A stretch of DNA of 36,604 nt from Acidobacteriota bacterium (GCA_015659035.1 DQNS01000038.1:1-36604); one strand, 5' to 3'. Shown: positions 23,077 through 32,194, counted from the first letter of the stretch. Notes: generated from the sequence alone by a model not told the origin. Translations and numbers: made by a program.

Positions 23077-24158
23077 TGCTGTATCACCTGCTGTATCCGC
23101 TGCACACGCAGTTCTCGGCGCTCAACGTGATCCAGTACATCACGTTTCGCACCGCGGCGGCCGGACTGACCGCCTTCGTGATCAGCCTGACGATGGGGCC
23201 CTGGACGATCCGCACACTGCGTGAGTTCCAGATTGGTCAGGTCGTACGTGACGAACTGGCCACCCATCAGTCCAAGGCCGGCACCCCCACCATGGGCGGG
23301 TTGCTCATCCTGGCTGCTGCGATCGTGCCGACGCTGGCCTGGGTCGACCTCACGAACGCCTATGTCTGGGTTGCCGTGCTCTCGACGCTGGGGTTCGGGC
23401 TGGTCGGCTTCCTGGATGACTACCTGAAGGTTGTGCGCCAGACGCATCGTGGGCTCCGGCCGCGATACAAGCTGATCGGGCAAGGGGCAGTGGCCGCGGC
23501 GGTCGGGCTCTCGCTGTTGTGGCTGAGCGAGCAGGGTCTCTACAGCACCGAGCTGATCTTCCCTTTCTTCAAGCAGTTTACCCCGGACCTCGGGGTGCTG
23601 TACGTGCCGTTCGCGGTGCTCGTCCTGTTGTTCTGGTCGAACGCAGTCAACTTCACCGACGGGCTCGATGGTCTCGCAATCAGCACGTTCACCATCGCCG
23701 CGGCCGCCCTCACGGCGCTGGCGTATGTCACCGGGCACGCGATCTTCGCCGAGTATCTGCTGCTGGTGCACTTCTTGCCGGCGGCCGAGCTCACGGTGTT
23801 CTGCGGGGCGTTGGTCGGCGCGGGCCTCGGCTTCCTTTGGTACAACTCGTATCCCGCCGGGCTCTTCATGGGCGATGTCGGGTCCCTGGCCCTGGGGGGC
23901 GCCCTCGGCACCGTCGCGATCCTGATCAAACAGGAACTGCTACTTCCGATCGTAGGCGCCGTCTTCGTCATCGAAGCGCTCTCCGTAATCATCCAGGTGG
24001 GCTCTTTCAAGCTCACTGGGCAACGGGTGTTCCGGATGGCGCCGCTCCACCATCACTGCGAGCTGATCGGGTGGAGCGAGCCGAAGGTGATTAGCCGGTT
24101 TCTGATTGTCGCCGTGGTGTGTGCCTGTTTCAGTCTCGCGACGTTGAAGCTGCGATGA
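23076..24158 (+). CDS. mraY: Phospho-N-acetylmuramoyl-pentapeptide transferase
   Basis: MraY attaches UDP-MurNAc-pentapeptide to undecaprenyl phosphate to make lipid I, in the inner membrane. It has 360 residues and ten membrane helices. Signatures: KAGTPTMGGLLIL, the catalytic acids in GFLDDYLKV, NFTDGLDGLAIS, FMGDVGSLALGG and the substrate loop PLHHHCELIGWSE (usually HHHFE; here Cys replaces Phe). ATG 23076 overlaps the murF stop by one base. The gene ends in an ATGA overlap with murD. Confidence 0.97.
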   Translation: MLYHLLYPLHTQFSALNVIQYITFRTAAAGLTAFVISLTMGPWTIRTLREFQIGQVVRDELATHQSKAGTPTMGGLLILAAAIVPTLAWVDLTNAYVWVAVLSTLGFGLVGFLDDYLKVVRQTHRGLRPRYKLIGQGAVAAAVGLSLLWLSEQGLYSTELIFPFFKQFTPDLGVLYVPFAVLVLLFWSNAVNFTDGLDGLAISTFTIAAAALTALAYVTGHAIFAEYLLLVHFLPAAELTVFCGALVGAGLGFLWYNSYPAGLFMGDVGSLALGGALGTVAILIKQELLLPIVGAVFVIEALSVIIQVGSFKLTGQRVFRMAPLHHHCELIGWSEPKVISRFLIVAVVCACFSLATLKLR

Positions 24159-25534
24159 CCGAGTTCTCCGTGCGCGGGTCCAACGTGGTCGTGGTCGGCG
24201 CCGGGCGCAGCGGTGTCGGCGCCGCCCGGCTGCTGGCCGGCCGCGGGGCGCGGGTCACCCTCACCGAGATGCGGAGCGACGTTGGCGAGGAGGTCGAGCG
24301 GTTGCGTGAGGTTGGCGTCGACCTCGAGCTCGGCGGGCACCGGCCCGAGACGTTGGCGGGGGCCGATCTGGTGGTCCTGAGCCCGGGAGTGCCCCCGTCA
24401 CTGGCGGCGCTCGAGCGGGCCCGCCGGGCGCGGGTGCCGGTCATCAGCGAGATCGAGCTGGCGTCACGCTGGGTGCGCGGTCGGGTCGTGGCGGTGACGG
24501 GCACGAAGGGCAAGTCGACGACGACCGTGCTCCTCGGGCGGATGCTCGAGGCGGGTGGGTGTCTGGTTCTGGTGGGCGGCAATGTGGGCACGGCGTTGAG
24601 CACCCAGGTCGAGCAGTCCATGCCGGAGGCGATCCACGTGGTCGAGGTGTCGAGCTTCCAACTCGAGCTGACCGCGACGTTCCGGCCGTGGATCGCGGTC
24701 TTCCTGAACCTGTACGCGGACCATCTCGACCGTTATGCCGACATCGAGGCGTACGCGGCGGCCAAGGCCCGGCTCTTTGCGAACCAGCGGGCGTCGGACA
24801 CGCTCGTCGTCAACGCCGATGACCCGGATGTCTTGAGACTGACGCGAGACAGCCACGCGGGTCGCGTGGCCTATGCGCTGAGGGAGCCGCTCACCGAGGG
24901 CGTGGTGGTGGCCGGCGACACGATCGTGCGCCGGAGCCCGGCCGGCGACGAGCCGCTGGTTCCGCTGTCGGCGGTGCATCTGCTGGGTCGGCATCTGCTC
25001 GGAGACGTCCTGGCGGCCAGCGCCGTCGCGAACCTGGTTGGCGTGTCTGCCGGGGACATGACCCAGGCCGTGGACCGGTTCACGGGGCTCGAGCATGCCC
25101 TGCAGCCGGTCGCCGAGGTGGCGGGTGTGCGGTTTGTCAACGACTCGAAGGCCACCAACGTCGAGGCGGCCAGACGCGCGGTGGAAAGCTGCGGCGACCA
25201 CGTGGTCGTGATCATGGGCGGCCGCTTCAAGGGGGGCGCGCTCGAGACGTTGGCGCCGCTGTTCGCGTCGCGGGCGGACGCGGTCGTCGCGATCGGCGAG
25301 GCGCGCGGACGGATCCGTGAAGCGCTTGGCGCGGTCGTGCGTGTGGTCGAGACCGGGTCGCTCGGCGACGCGGTCCGGGTGGCCTACGGACTGGCATCGC
25401 CCGGCGGTACGGTGCTGCTGGCGCCCGCATGTGCCAGCCTGGACATGTTCCGGGACTATGCCGAGCGTGGAGACGTGTTCACGCAGGCGGTGGCCCGCCT
25501 CGAGGAGGAAGTCTGCGAGAAAGGTGAGCAGTGA
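24155..25534 (+). CDS. murD: UDP-N-acetylmuramoyl-L-alanine:D-glutamate ligase
   Basis: MurD adds D-glutamate to UDP-MurNAc-L-alanine. The 459-residue protein has the N-terminal Rossmann-like domain (VVVVGAGRSGVGAARLLAGRGA), LSPGVPPS, the ATP loop VTGTKGKSTTTVLLG, EVSSFQLE, DHLDRY, FVNDSKATNVEA and APACASLDMFRDYAERGDVF. These are all canonical. ATG 24155 overlaps the mraY stop and gives the family start. The last codons (KGEQ) run into a heptad-like repeat that forms a long inverted repeat in the following gap. Confidence 0.96.
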   Translation: MTEFSVRGSNVVVVGAGRSGVGAARLLAGRGARVTLTEMRSDVGEEVERLREVGVDLELGGHRPETLAGADLVVLSPGVPPSLAALERARRARVPVISEIELASRWVRGRVVAVTGTKGKSTTTVLLGRMLEAGGCLVLVGGNVGTALSTQVEQSMPEAIHVVEVSSFQLELTATFRPWIAVFLNLYADHLDRYADIEAYAAAKARLFANQRASDTLVVNADDPDVLRLTRDSHAGRVAYALREPLTEGVVVAGDTIVRRSPAGDEPLVPLSAVHLLGRHLLGDVLAASAVANLVGVSAGDMTQAVDRFTGLEHALQPVAEVAGVRFVNDSKATNVEAARRAVESCGDHVVVIMGGRFKGGALETLAPLFASRADAVVAIGEARGRIREALGAVVRVVETGSLGDAVRVAYGLASPGGTVLLAPACASLDMFRDYAERGDVFTQAVARLEEEVCEKGEQ

Positions 25535-25649
25535 GCAGTCATCGGTCGGGTCGCGGCGGTGAAGAGTCTTCCGCTGGGAACGCAGGCTGCTCCGGTCTGC
25601 GAGGTTGATGTCTTCACCTCGGGCTCGACTGATGACTGCTGACTGCTCA
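25524..25649. repeat. Long inverted repeat in the murD-ftsW gap
   Basis: A 25-base heptad-like arm (25524-25548, GTGAGCAGTGAGCAGTCATC...) overlaps the murD stop codon. Its inverted copy lies at 25625-25649, matching at 23 of 25 positions around a 76-base loop. Inside the loop a second hairpin, GCGGTGAAGA-g-TCTTCCGC, sits near 25555-25573. The rest of the 273-base gap holds only a weak promoter-like pair (TTGTCG, 18 bases, TTTAGC) near 25657-25686. Confidence 0.7.
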
Positions 25650-25807
25650 CGGTCCGGTTGTCGGGTCGAAACGTTCTGGACTTTAGCACGCTCCGGCCTC
25701 TCCCTGGTGATACTGGGCGCGGGCCGGCATCGGGAGCTGCGGTTCGCAACCTGGAACGGGTCGCGCGAGGTTGTGTGACCCGACGCGTGTCACGGTGGCA
25801 GGCGAGT

Positions 25808-26908
25808 ATGTCGCGAAAACTGAAGTCGGACAAGTTGCTGTTTCTGGCCACGTTGCTGCTGGTCTGCGCCAGCGTCGTGATGGTCTACAGCGCGTCCGCG
25901 GTCCTGGCCATGGAGCGGTATCAGCAGCCGCCGTATTTCTTTCTCTTCAAGCAGGTCACCTGGGCCGTGCTCGGCGTCTGTCTGCTGAGCCTGGCCATGC
26001 GAGTCGATTACCGGAAACTCAAGCAGCCGATCGTGATCTGGACCGCGCTGGGTGTGTCCACGGTCGCCCTGGTCGTCGTCTTCTTCGTGCCGCCCATCAA
26101 CGGCGCGCACCGGTGGTTAGGGTTTGGTGGCATCGGCGTGCAGCCCTCCGAGCTTGCCAAGGTCGCGGTGATCATCTTCACCGCAGCGGTGCTCGAGCGT
26201 CGGATGGACAAGATCGACCAGGTGACGGCATTGACGCCGATTGCGGCCGTCGCCGGCCTCGTCTGTGGACTGATCGTCCTGGAGCCGGACTACGGGACGG
26301 CGTTCACGGTGCTGCTCATCGTGGCCGTCATGGTGTTCGCGGCCGGGCTGCCGTATCGCCAGGTGTTCGGGCTGACGCTGGTCATGGTGCCGGTGCTCGT
26401 CGCCGTGCTGGTGAGCTCCGACTACCGGCGCCGGCGGCTGATCTCGTTCCTCGACCCGTGGGCGGATCCGCTGGGCGACGGCTTCCAGATTATCCAGTCG
26501 CAGATCGCGGTCGGCACCGGTGGGCTCTTTGGCCAGGGACTGATGGGGGGCGTCCAGAAGCTGTTCTATCTGCCGGACCCGCACACCGACTTCATCTATG
26601 CCGTCATCGCCGAGGAGACCGGTCTGCTGGGCGCCACGGCCGTCCTGCTGTGTTTCGGCGTGATCGTGTGGCGCGGGTTGCGCATCACGGCGGCGGCGCC
26701 CGACCGGTTCGGGGTGTTGCTGGCGCTGGGGCTCACGATGATGGTGGCGTTTCAAGCCTTCGTCAACATCAGTGTCGTGCTGGGGCTCATGCCCACCAAG
26801 GGGATCCCACTGCCGTTCGTCAGCTCCGGCGGGTCGTCGCTCCTGGTCAGCCTACTCGGGATGGGCATTCTCTTGAACGTGTCCCAGCACGCGTCGGCGG
26901 ACGCATGA
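25808..26908 (+). CDS. ftsW: Septal peptidoglycan glycosyltransferase FtsW
   Basis: FtsW is the SEDS-family enzyme that polymerises lipid II at the septum with FtsI. The 366-residue protein has about ten membrane helices. Signatures: MVYSASAV in helix 1, GAHRWLGFGGIGVQPSELAK, GTGGLFGQGLMGGVQKLFYLPDPHTDFI with the AEETGLLG motif, and the C-terminal PLPFVSSGGSSLLVS. ATG 25808 is chosen over upstream starts because it gives the family N-terminus (MSRKLKSDKLLF) and has AGGCGAG upstream. It is 48 bases before murG. Position and the FtsI partner favour FtsW over RodA. Confidence 0.95.
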   Translation: MSRKLKSDKLLFLATLLLVCASVVMVYSASAVLAMERYQQPPYFFLFKQVTWAVLGVCLLSLAMRVDYRKLKQPIVIWTALGVSTVALVVVFFVPPINGAHRWLGFGGIGVQPSELAKVAVIIFTAAVLERRMDKIDQVTALTPIAAVAGLVCGLIVLEPDYGTAFTVLLIVAVMVFAAGLPYRQVFGLTLVMVPVLVAVLVSSDYRRRRLISFLDPWADPLGDGFQIIQSQIAVGTGGLFGQGLMGGVQKLFYLPDPHTDFIYAVIAEETGLLGATAVLLCFGVIVWRGLRITAAAPDRFGVLLALGLTMMVAFQAFVNISVVLGLMPTKGIPLPFVSSGGSSLLVSLLGMGILLNVSQHASADA

Positions 26909-26956
26909 GGGCGAACGGGAGCGACCGACTAAGCGTCGTGTCACCCGGGACACTAC

Positions 26957-28051
26957 ATGGCGGATCAGCGATCGCCCAGGGTCTTGATGAGCGGTGCCGG
27001 CACCGGCGGACACCTGTACCCCGGAATCGCGGTCGCGCAGGAGATCCGGCGTCGCCATCCAGGGTCCGAGGTCGTGTTCGCCGGCACCGGACGCGACCTG
27101 GAGGTGCGGGCGCTCGAGCGATTGGGCTTCGATCTCGTGCGCGTGCACAGCGCCGGGCTGAAGGGCAAGTCGGCTGGCGCGCTGGTCCAGGGTTTGTCGA
27201 TACTGCCCCTCAGTGCCTGGGACGCGTGGCGGGTGATCACCCGGGTCGCACCGCAGGTGGTGATCGGTCTGGGTGGGTACTCGTCGGGTGCCGTCGTGCT
27301 GATCTCGGCGCTGCGCCGCATCCCGACGCTGGTGCTCGAGCAGAACGTACAGCCCGGCATCACAAACCGGCTGCTGGCGCCGGTCGTCACGGCCGCGGCG
27401 GTGTCACACGACGTGGCGCTGCCGCACTTCTACGGCAAGGGGTTTGTCAGTGGCAACCCGGTGCGGGCCGCGTTCTTCGAGCCGGCGCCGCAGGCGACTG
27501 CGAAGCGTGCCGAGGTGCATCTGCTGGTGCTCGGGGGGTCGCAGGGCGCCCATGCGATCAACGTCGCGATGATGGCGGCGGCCCCGCTCCTGGTCGGAGG
27601 GTCGGTGCCGGTCGTCGTGACGCACCAGACCGGCGATCGGGATCACGGCGCGGTCCGGCGAGTCTATGCCGAGGCAGGACTCCCGGCGCGGGTGGAGCCG
27701 TTCCTGGACGACATGGTCGACGCCATGCGTGATGCCGATGTCGTGCTGTGCCGGGCGGGCGCAACCACGCTGGCCGAGATCGCCGCCGTGGGCCGGGTGG
27801 CGCTGCTGGTGCCGCTGCCGGGAGCGGCCGACGCGCACCAGTGGCTGAACGCCGACGTGCTCGTCCGGGCAGGGGCGGCCGATGTCGTGCCGCAGGCGGG
27901 GATGACGGGCGCGATGCTGGCCGAGCGTCTGCTGCAGCTCGCAGGTGACGGGGAACGGCGCCGGCGCATGGCGACGGCCGCCCGGGCGCTGGCCCGGCCG
28001 GATGCGGCCGGGGTCATCGTCGACCGGGCCGAGCAGTTGATGCGGTGGTGA
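26957..28051 (+). CDS. murG: Lipid II synthase MurG
   Basis: MurG transfers GlcNAc from UDP-GlcNAc to lipid I on the cytoplasmic membrane face. The 364-residue GT-B protein has the first loop SGAGTGGHLYPGIAVA (usually GGTGGH), the second glycine loop GLGGYSSGAVV, LEQNVQPGITN, LGGSQGAHAIN, and the UDP-GlcNAc site CRAGATTLAEIAAVG with PLPGAADAHQWLNA. ATG 26957 gives the family start. The stop is followed by a 525-base gap full of repeats, the largest break inside the dcw cluster. Confidence 0.96.
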   Translation: MADQRSPRVLMSGAGTGGHLYPGIAVAQEIRRRHPGSEVVFAGTGRDLEVRALERLGFDLVRVHSAGLKGKSAGALVQGLSILPLSAWDAWRVITRVAPQVVIGLGGYSSGAVVLISALRRIPTLVLEQNVQPGITNRLLAPVVTAAAVSHDVALPHFYGKGFVSGNPVRAAFFEPAPQATAKRAEVHLLVLGGSQGAHAINVAMMAAAPLLVGGSVPVVVTHQTGDRDHGAVRRVYAEAGLPARVEPFLDDMVDAMRDADVVLCRAGATTLAEIAAVGRVALLVPLPGAADAHQWLNADVLVRAGAADVVPQAGMTGAMLAERLLQLAGDGERRRRMATAARALARPDAAGVIVDRAEQLMRW

Positions 28052-28064
28052 CCGTGTCGGGGCA

Positions 28065-28376
28065 CTAGACATCTCCTATGGGCGAGCTCGTCACGTTTGA
28101 CGCACGTTTTCGTCGCCCACCGGAGATGTCTAGCCCCCGCGTAGCGGGGCTGTAAGAAATGCTTCTGCTAGCGAGGCTGCGCTCGGTTCCATTCGTCGGT
28201 TTGAGGCGCAACTTCGCTAGACATCTCCTAAGGGTGAGATCGTGACATTTGGATCAACTTGTCATGCCACGAGGAGATGGCTAGCCCCGCGTAGCGGGGC
28301 CTGTGAGAAAAGCCTGGCAGCGAGGCGGGAGCCGACCCTCGTCTGGACGGTTTGAGGGCGGAGCCTCGCTGCCAGC
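28065..28376 (+). repeat. Tandem array of two palindromic units between murG and murC
   Basis: Two units of about 155 bases are repeated head to tail. Each holds three hairpins. Hairpin A has stem CTAGACATCTCC / GGAGATGTCTAG (28065-28076 with 28122-28133; second copy 28217-28228 with 28273-28284, one mismatch). Hairpin B is GCCCC-GCGTA-GCGGGGC (28133-28150 and 28284-28300), followed by TGTRAGAAA. Hairpin C has CTAGCGA / TCGCTAG (28168-28174 with 28214-28220) in unit 1, but a different 13-base-pair stem CTGGCAGCGAGGC (28314-28326 with 28363-28375) in unit 2. No coding frame is supported. Confidence 0.85.
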
Positions 28377-28378
28377 CC

Positions 28379-28536
28379 GTGGTGAAAGTTCCGCGTCGCA
28401 CCGAGAGCCGTCGTAGGCAATGCCGCGTCCGGCCAGCGCAAGGCGCGACGAGGGAGCATGCCGGCAGTATCCGACCGAGAAGCAACGTCGTCAGGCGGGA
28501 TGCAGCGCCGGTCGAACGCGGCTGGACTTTCACCAC
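28379..28536 (+). mobile_element. MITE-like element (copy 3), transposase-start core
   Basis: A 158-base element bounded by inverted ends GTGGTGAAAGTTCC (28379-28392) and GGACTTTCACCAC (28524-28536). It contains, from 28420, the core ATGCCGCGTCCGGCCAGCGC that is shared with the elements at 35607-35783 and 36086-36265 (opposite strand). The core can be read as MPRPASARRDEGA. All three copies place this ATG 41-46 bases from one end. It looks like a deletion derivative of a small transposon, perhaps of the REP-associated tyrosine transposase type, which often begin MPRPxR...PGAxYHV. It directly abuts the palindrome array. Confidence 0.65.
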
Positions 28537-28576
28537 GCGCTGCTAGCGTGTCAACCGGTCCGACGGGGAGTGAAGA

Positions 28577-30028
28577 GTGAACGACGGACGGCACGGGTTG
28601 TCGCCCGGCACCCGACGCGTGCACTTCGTGGGTGTGGGTGGCATCGGGATGAGCGGGATCGCTGAGATGATGAACTGTCTCGGATACGAGGTCAGCGGTT
28701 CTGACCTGACAGCGTCCACGGTGACGGCGCGGCTGGCCAGCCTCGGCATCGCCGTCCAGATCGGGCACGACGCCCACTGGGTGGGAGACGCCGAGGCGGT
28801 TGTGGTCTCGGCCGCGGTGTCGGACGACAACCCCGAGGTGATCGAGGCGCGGCAGCGCCACCTGCCGGTCATCCGACGTGGTGCGATGCTGGCCGGACTC
28901 GCGGGGTCCAGGTCGACCGTCGCCGTGACCGGCTCTCACGGGAAGAGCACGACGGCGTCGATGGTGGCGGTCATGCTGGCCGATTGCGGGCTGGATCCCT
29001 CGGCGGTGATCGGCGCACGCGTTGTCGCGTTCGGTAGCAACACCCGGGTCGGGCAGGGGCGGTACTTCGTCGTCGAGGCGGACGAGAGTGAGCCCTCGTT
29101 GCTGGAACTGACCCCGCAGATCGCCGTCCTCACCAATCTCGAGGAGGAGCACCTCGATCAGTACGGCACGTTCGCGCGGCTGCAGGACACCATCCTCAGC
29201 TTCGCGAACCGGGTGAGGGAGACTGGATCGGTCGTCGTATGCGCCGACGACCCCGAGCTGACCAGGCTGCGCGGCCGCATCATGCGGCGGGTTGTCACCT
29301 ATGGGCTGGAGAACACGACCGCCGACGTGGTCGGCGACGCTCCCGAAACCGACGCAGCGGGTTCCCGCTGCCGGGTGCGATACACCCGCGACCATCGTGC
29401 TGGGACCGTGTCGCTGAGCGTGGGCGTGCCGGGTCGGCACAACCTGCTCAACGCCCTCGCCGCGTTTGCCGTCGGGCTGGAGGTCGGGCTCGAGCCGGCA
29501 CGGATCGCGGCGGCGCTCCGGCGATTCGCCGGCGTGGACCGACGCTTCCAGTTTCGGGGCGTCGCCGCCGGCGTGACCGTGATCGATGACTACGGTCATC
29601 ATCCGACGGAAGTCGCCGCCGCGCTGTCGACGGCGCGCCGACAGCCGCATGCGCGTCTGATCGCGGTGTTCCAGACGCATCGGTATTCACGGACTGCCCG
29701 GTTTCTCGACGGCTTCGCGCGGGTGCTGGCAGCTGCCGACGTGGTGGTCCTGACCGACATTTTCGCCGCCGGCGAGATGCCGATCCCGGGAGTCACGACG
29801 ACGCGTCTTGCGGAGACCGTCCGTCGTCACACGAACGGAGTCGTGCACCAGGTGCAGACCCTCGACGAGATTGTCTCGCTGGTCGCCGACCTGGCGCGGC
29901 CGGGCGACCTGGTGCTCACGATGGGCGCCGGGTCGATCGGCCAGGTCGCCGGCCGGCTCGTCGAGGCCCTTGAGCACAAGACGGGTAGGGGAGGTCACCT
30001 CGACGCGAAGCGACCGGAGACGCCATGA
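28577..30028 (+). CDS. murC: UDP-N-acetylmuramate:L-alanine ligase
   Basis: MurC adds L-alanine to UDP-MurNAc, the first step of stem-peptide synthesis. The 483-residue protein starts at GTG 28577, with GGGGAG seven bases upstream. Signatures: HFVGVGGIGMSGIAEMM, SAAVSDDNPE, the ATP loop VTGSHGKSTTASMVA, NLEEEHLDQYGTF, DDYGHHPTEVAA and FQTHRYSRT. murB, which often follows or is fused to murC, is absent; ftsQ overlaps the stop codon instead (ATGA). Confidence 0.96.
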   Translation: MNDGRHGLSPGTRRVHFVGVGGIGMSGIAEMMNCLGYEVSGSDLTASTVTARLASLGIAVQIGHDAHWVGDAEAVVVSAAVSDDNPEVIEARQRHLPVIRRGAMLAGLAGSRSTVAVTGSHGKSTTASMVAVMLADCGLDPSAVIGARVVAFGSNTRVGQGRYFVVEADESEPSLLELTPQIAVLTNLEEEHLDQYGTFARLQDTILSFANRVRETGSVVVCADDPELTRLRGRIMRRVVTYGLENTTADVVGDAPETDAAGSRCRVRYTRDHRAGTVSLSVGVPGRHNLLNALAAFAVGLEVGLEPARIAAALRRFAGVDRRFQFRGVAAGVTVIDDYGHHPTEVAAALSTARRQPHARLIAVFQTHRYSRTARFLDGFARVLAAADVVVLTDIFAAGEMPIPGVTTTRLAETVRRHTNGVVHQVQTLDEIVSLVADLARPGDLVLTMGAGSIGQVAGRLVEALEHKTGRGGHLDAKRPETP

Positions 30029-30900
30029 GGGTCGACACGCAGACGGACAGACGGTTTCGACGGGCCAGAAGCCAGCGACGCACCCGCGGGGCGGCCCGGT
30101 GGTGGCTGCGGATGACTCGGTGTGTGTGTCTGACCGGCGCCGTCGGCGCCGTCGTCATCGGCGCGTATCAGGCGGCGCCGCTGCTGCTGAGGGCGCCGTT
30201 CTTGGCCGTGGACGACATCGTCGTGCGCGGGAACGACCAACTGTTGGAGAGCGAGGTCCTGGCGCTGGTGTCGGGGCTCTTCGGCGAGAACCTCCTGGCC
30301 GTCGATCTGGAGGCTCACCGACAGCGCCTCGTGGCGTCGCCCTGGCTGCGCGACGGGACGCTGCGGCGCATCCTGCCGTCGACGGTCGAGGTGCTCGTGA
30401 CGGAGCGTCTCCCGGTCGCCGTCGCCCGGTTCGCCGACCGGCTCTATCTTATCGACGAGCGCGGGACGGTCATCGACCGGCATGGGCCGCGATTCGCCGA
30501 GTTCGACCTGCCGATCATCGACGGCCTCGCCACCCCCGACACGCAGGCGGCGGTCGTCGATCCGGGTCGCATGGCGTTGGCCGCCCAGGTGTTGGAGCAG
30601 CTGGGTCCTCACCCGGAGGTGCTCGACGTCATCTCGCAGATCGACGTCTCGGACCCGTACGACGCCGTGGTGCTGCTCAACGACGATCCCGTGCTGTTGC
30701 ACTTGGGCGGCGACCAGTTTCTCGAACGGTTGCGGTTCTATGCCGAGCTGGCGCCGGCGCTCCGCGCGCGCGTCGCCGACATCGACTACGTCGACCTGCG
30801 GTTCGGTCCTCGGGTGTATGTCGGGCCAGTCGGACACGTGGCACCGGCGCGCGCCGGGCCCCGCAATCAGTTCGTCCGGGCGCCGGCGGGGGTTCGGTAG
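30025..30900 (+). CDS. ftsQ: Cell-division protein FtsQ
   Basis: FtsQ/DivIB is a bitopic divisome protein whose periplasmic POTRA domain recruits FtsL and FtsB. The 291-residue protein has a very basic cytoplasmic tail (RRFRRARSQRRTRGAARWW), one membrane helix (about residues 34-53, VCLTGAVGAVVIGAYQAAPL), and then a POTRA domain (FLAVDDIVVRGNDQLLESEVLALVSGLFGENLLAVDL). The conserved PSTVEVLVTERLPVAVAR beta region follows. ATG 30025 overlaps the murC stop. ftsA follows after 58 bases. Confidence 0.93.
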   Translation: MRVDTQTDRRFRRARSQRRTRGAARWWLRMTRCVCLTGAVGAVVIGAYQAAPLLLRAPFLAVDDIVVRGNDQLLESEVLALVSGLFGENLLAVDLEAHRQRLVASPWLRDGTLRRILPSTVEVLVTERLPVAVARFADRLYLIDERGTVIDRHGPRFAEFDLPIIDGLATPDTQAAVVDPGRMALAAQVLEQLGPHPEVLDVISQIDVSDPYDAVVLLNDDPVLLHLGGDQFLERLRFYAELAPALRARVADIDYVDLRFGPRVYVGPVGHVAPARAGPRNQFVRAPAGVR

Positions 30901-30958
30901 CGTCCCGAGTCTGACCCGGGACACACAGACGCGGCGTGGGGCCGCGGACGGAGGACGC

Positions 30959-32194
30959 GTGGCACGCAAGGAGCACTATCTCGTTGGTCTCGATGTGGGC
31001 ACCTCGAAGATAGCCGCCATCGTGGCCGAGGCGCTCGAAGAGGGAGGGCTGGACATCATCGGCATCGGCGTGGTCGAGGCCCAGGGTATTCGTCGTGGGG
31101 TCGTCGTCAACCTGGAGGCGGCCGTCGAATCGATCAAGAAGGCGATCGAGGAGGCTGAGCTGACCGCCGGTGTCGAGATCGATTCCGTGCACCTGGGACT
31201 GTCCGGGGCGCATCTGAAGGCGTTCAACAGTCGCGGCGTGGTGGCGGTGGCCGGCAAGAACCGCGAGATCACACGCGACGACGTGCGTCGGGCCATCGAC
31301 GCCGCCAAGGGGGTGGCGTTGCCGGCGGGGCGCGAGATCCTGCACGTCCTACCCCAAGACTTTGTGATCGACGAACAGGACGGCATCGGGGCTCCGGTCG
31401 GGATGATGGGGACCCGGCTCGAAGTGAACGTACATGTCGTCACCGGCAGCATCTCGTCGACGCAAAACATCGTCGCGTGCGTGAACCGGGCGGGGGTCGC
31501 CGTGGTCGACACGGTGATCGAGCAGTTGGCCGCCAGCGAATCCGTGCTGACCGCCGACGAGCGGGAGCTGGGTGTGGCGCTGGTGGACATCGGCGGCGGC
31601 ACGACCGACCTGGCGATCTTCGAGCGCGGGAGCCTCTGGCACACCGGTGTGGTCGCGATGGGCGGCGATCACTTCACCAACGACATCGCGGTCGGGCTCC
31701 GGACGCCAATCCCGGATGCGGAGAAAACCAAGCGTCGATCCGGGTGCGCGTTGGCCTCGCTGGTCGACGAAGACGAGACGATCGAGGTCGCCAGCGTCGG
31801 TGGTCGTGAGCCGCGTGTCATGTCCCGCAGGATCCTCTCAGAGGTCCTGCAACCCCGGGCCGAGGAGATCTTCCACGCGCTGTGGGACGAGATCCGCCGC
31901 GCCGGGTACGAGCGGTCGCTGCATTCAGGCCTCGTGCTCTGCGGCGGCGGCGCCCTGTTGGAGGGGATGGCCGAGATCGCGGAGCAGATCTTCGATCTGC
32001 CGATTCGCCGCGGGTGCCCGGTCGACGTCGGGGGGCTCAGCGACCACGTGAGCAGCCCGTCGTTTGCGACCGGCGTCGGGCTCGTCAAGTATGCCCATCG
32101 CAACCAGCGGCGGGAGCAAAGGCGGTTGGGCGGTGTCGGGACGCTCAGCAGTCTGGCCGGGCGTTTCTCGGGGCTGTTCAAGGACTTCTTCTAG
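30959..32194 (+). CDS. ftsA: Cell-division protein FtsA
   Basis: FtsA is the actin-like ATPase that ties FtsZ filaments to the membrane. The product is 411 residues from GTG 30959, chosen because GGAGG lies 4 bases upstream and the protein then begins (V)ARKEHYLVGLDVGTSKIAAIVAE, the phosphate-1 motif. Other actin-fold motifs are VDIGGGTTDLAIF and LVLCGGGALLEGMAEIAEQIF. The 1C subdomain follows GVEIDSVHLGLSGAHLKAFNS. The C-terminus (SLAGRFSGLFKDFF) is an amphipathic membrane-targeting helix, as expected. ftsZ follows after 33 bases. Confidence 0.96.
   Translation: MARKEHYLVGLDVGTSKIAAIVAEALEEGGLDIIGIGVVEAQGIRRGVVVNLEAAVESIKKAIEEAELTAGVEIDSVHLGLSGAHLKAFNSRGVVAVAGKNREITRDDVRRAIDAAKGVALPAGREILHVLPQDFVIDEQDGIGAPVGMMGTRLEVNVHVVTGSISSTQNIVACVNRAGVAVVDTVIEQLAASESVLTADERELGVALVDIGGGTTDLAIFERGSLWHTGVVAMGGDHFTNDIAVGLRTPIPDAEKTKRRSGCALASLVDEDETIEVASVGGREPRVMSRRILSEVLQPRAEEIFHALWDEIRRAGYERSLHSGLVLCGGGALLEGMAEIAEQIFDLPIRRGCPVDVGGLSDHVSSPSFATGVGLVKYAHRNQRREQRRLGGVGTLSSLAGRFSGLFKDFF

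Noticed and set aside
28065-28376. The palindromic array as a CRISPR
   Set aside because: Only two long units, with internal hairpins and no spacers of regular length; no cas genes.
28420-28545. A short protein gene starting MPRPAS... in the MITE-like element
   Set aside because: The frame diverges between the three copies after about 13 codons and no known motif follows; a decayed transposase start or non-coding core is more likely.
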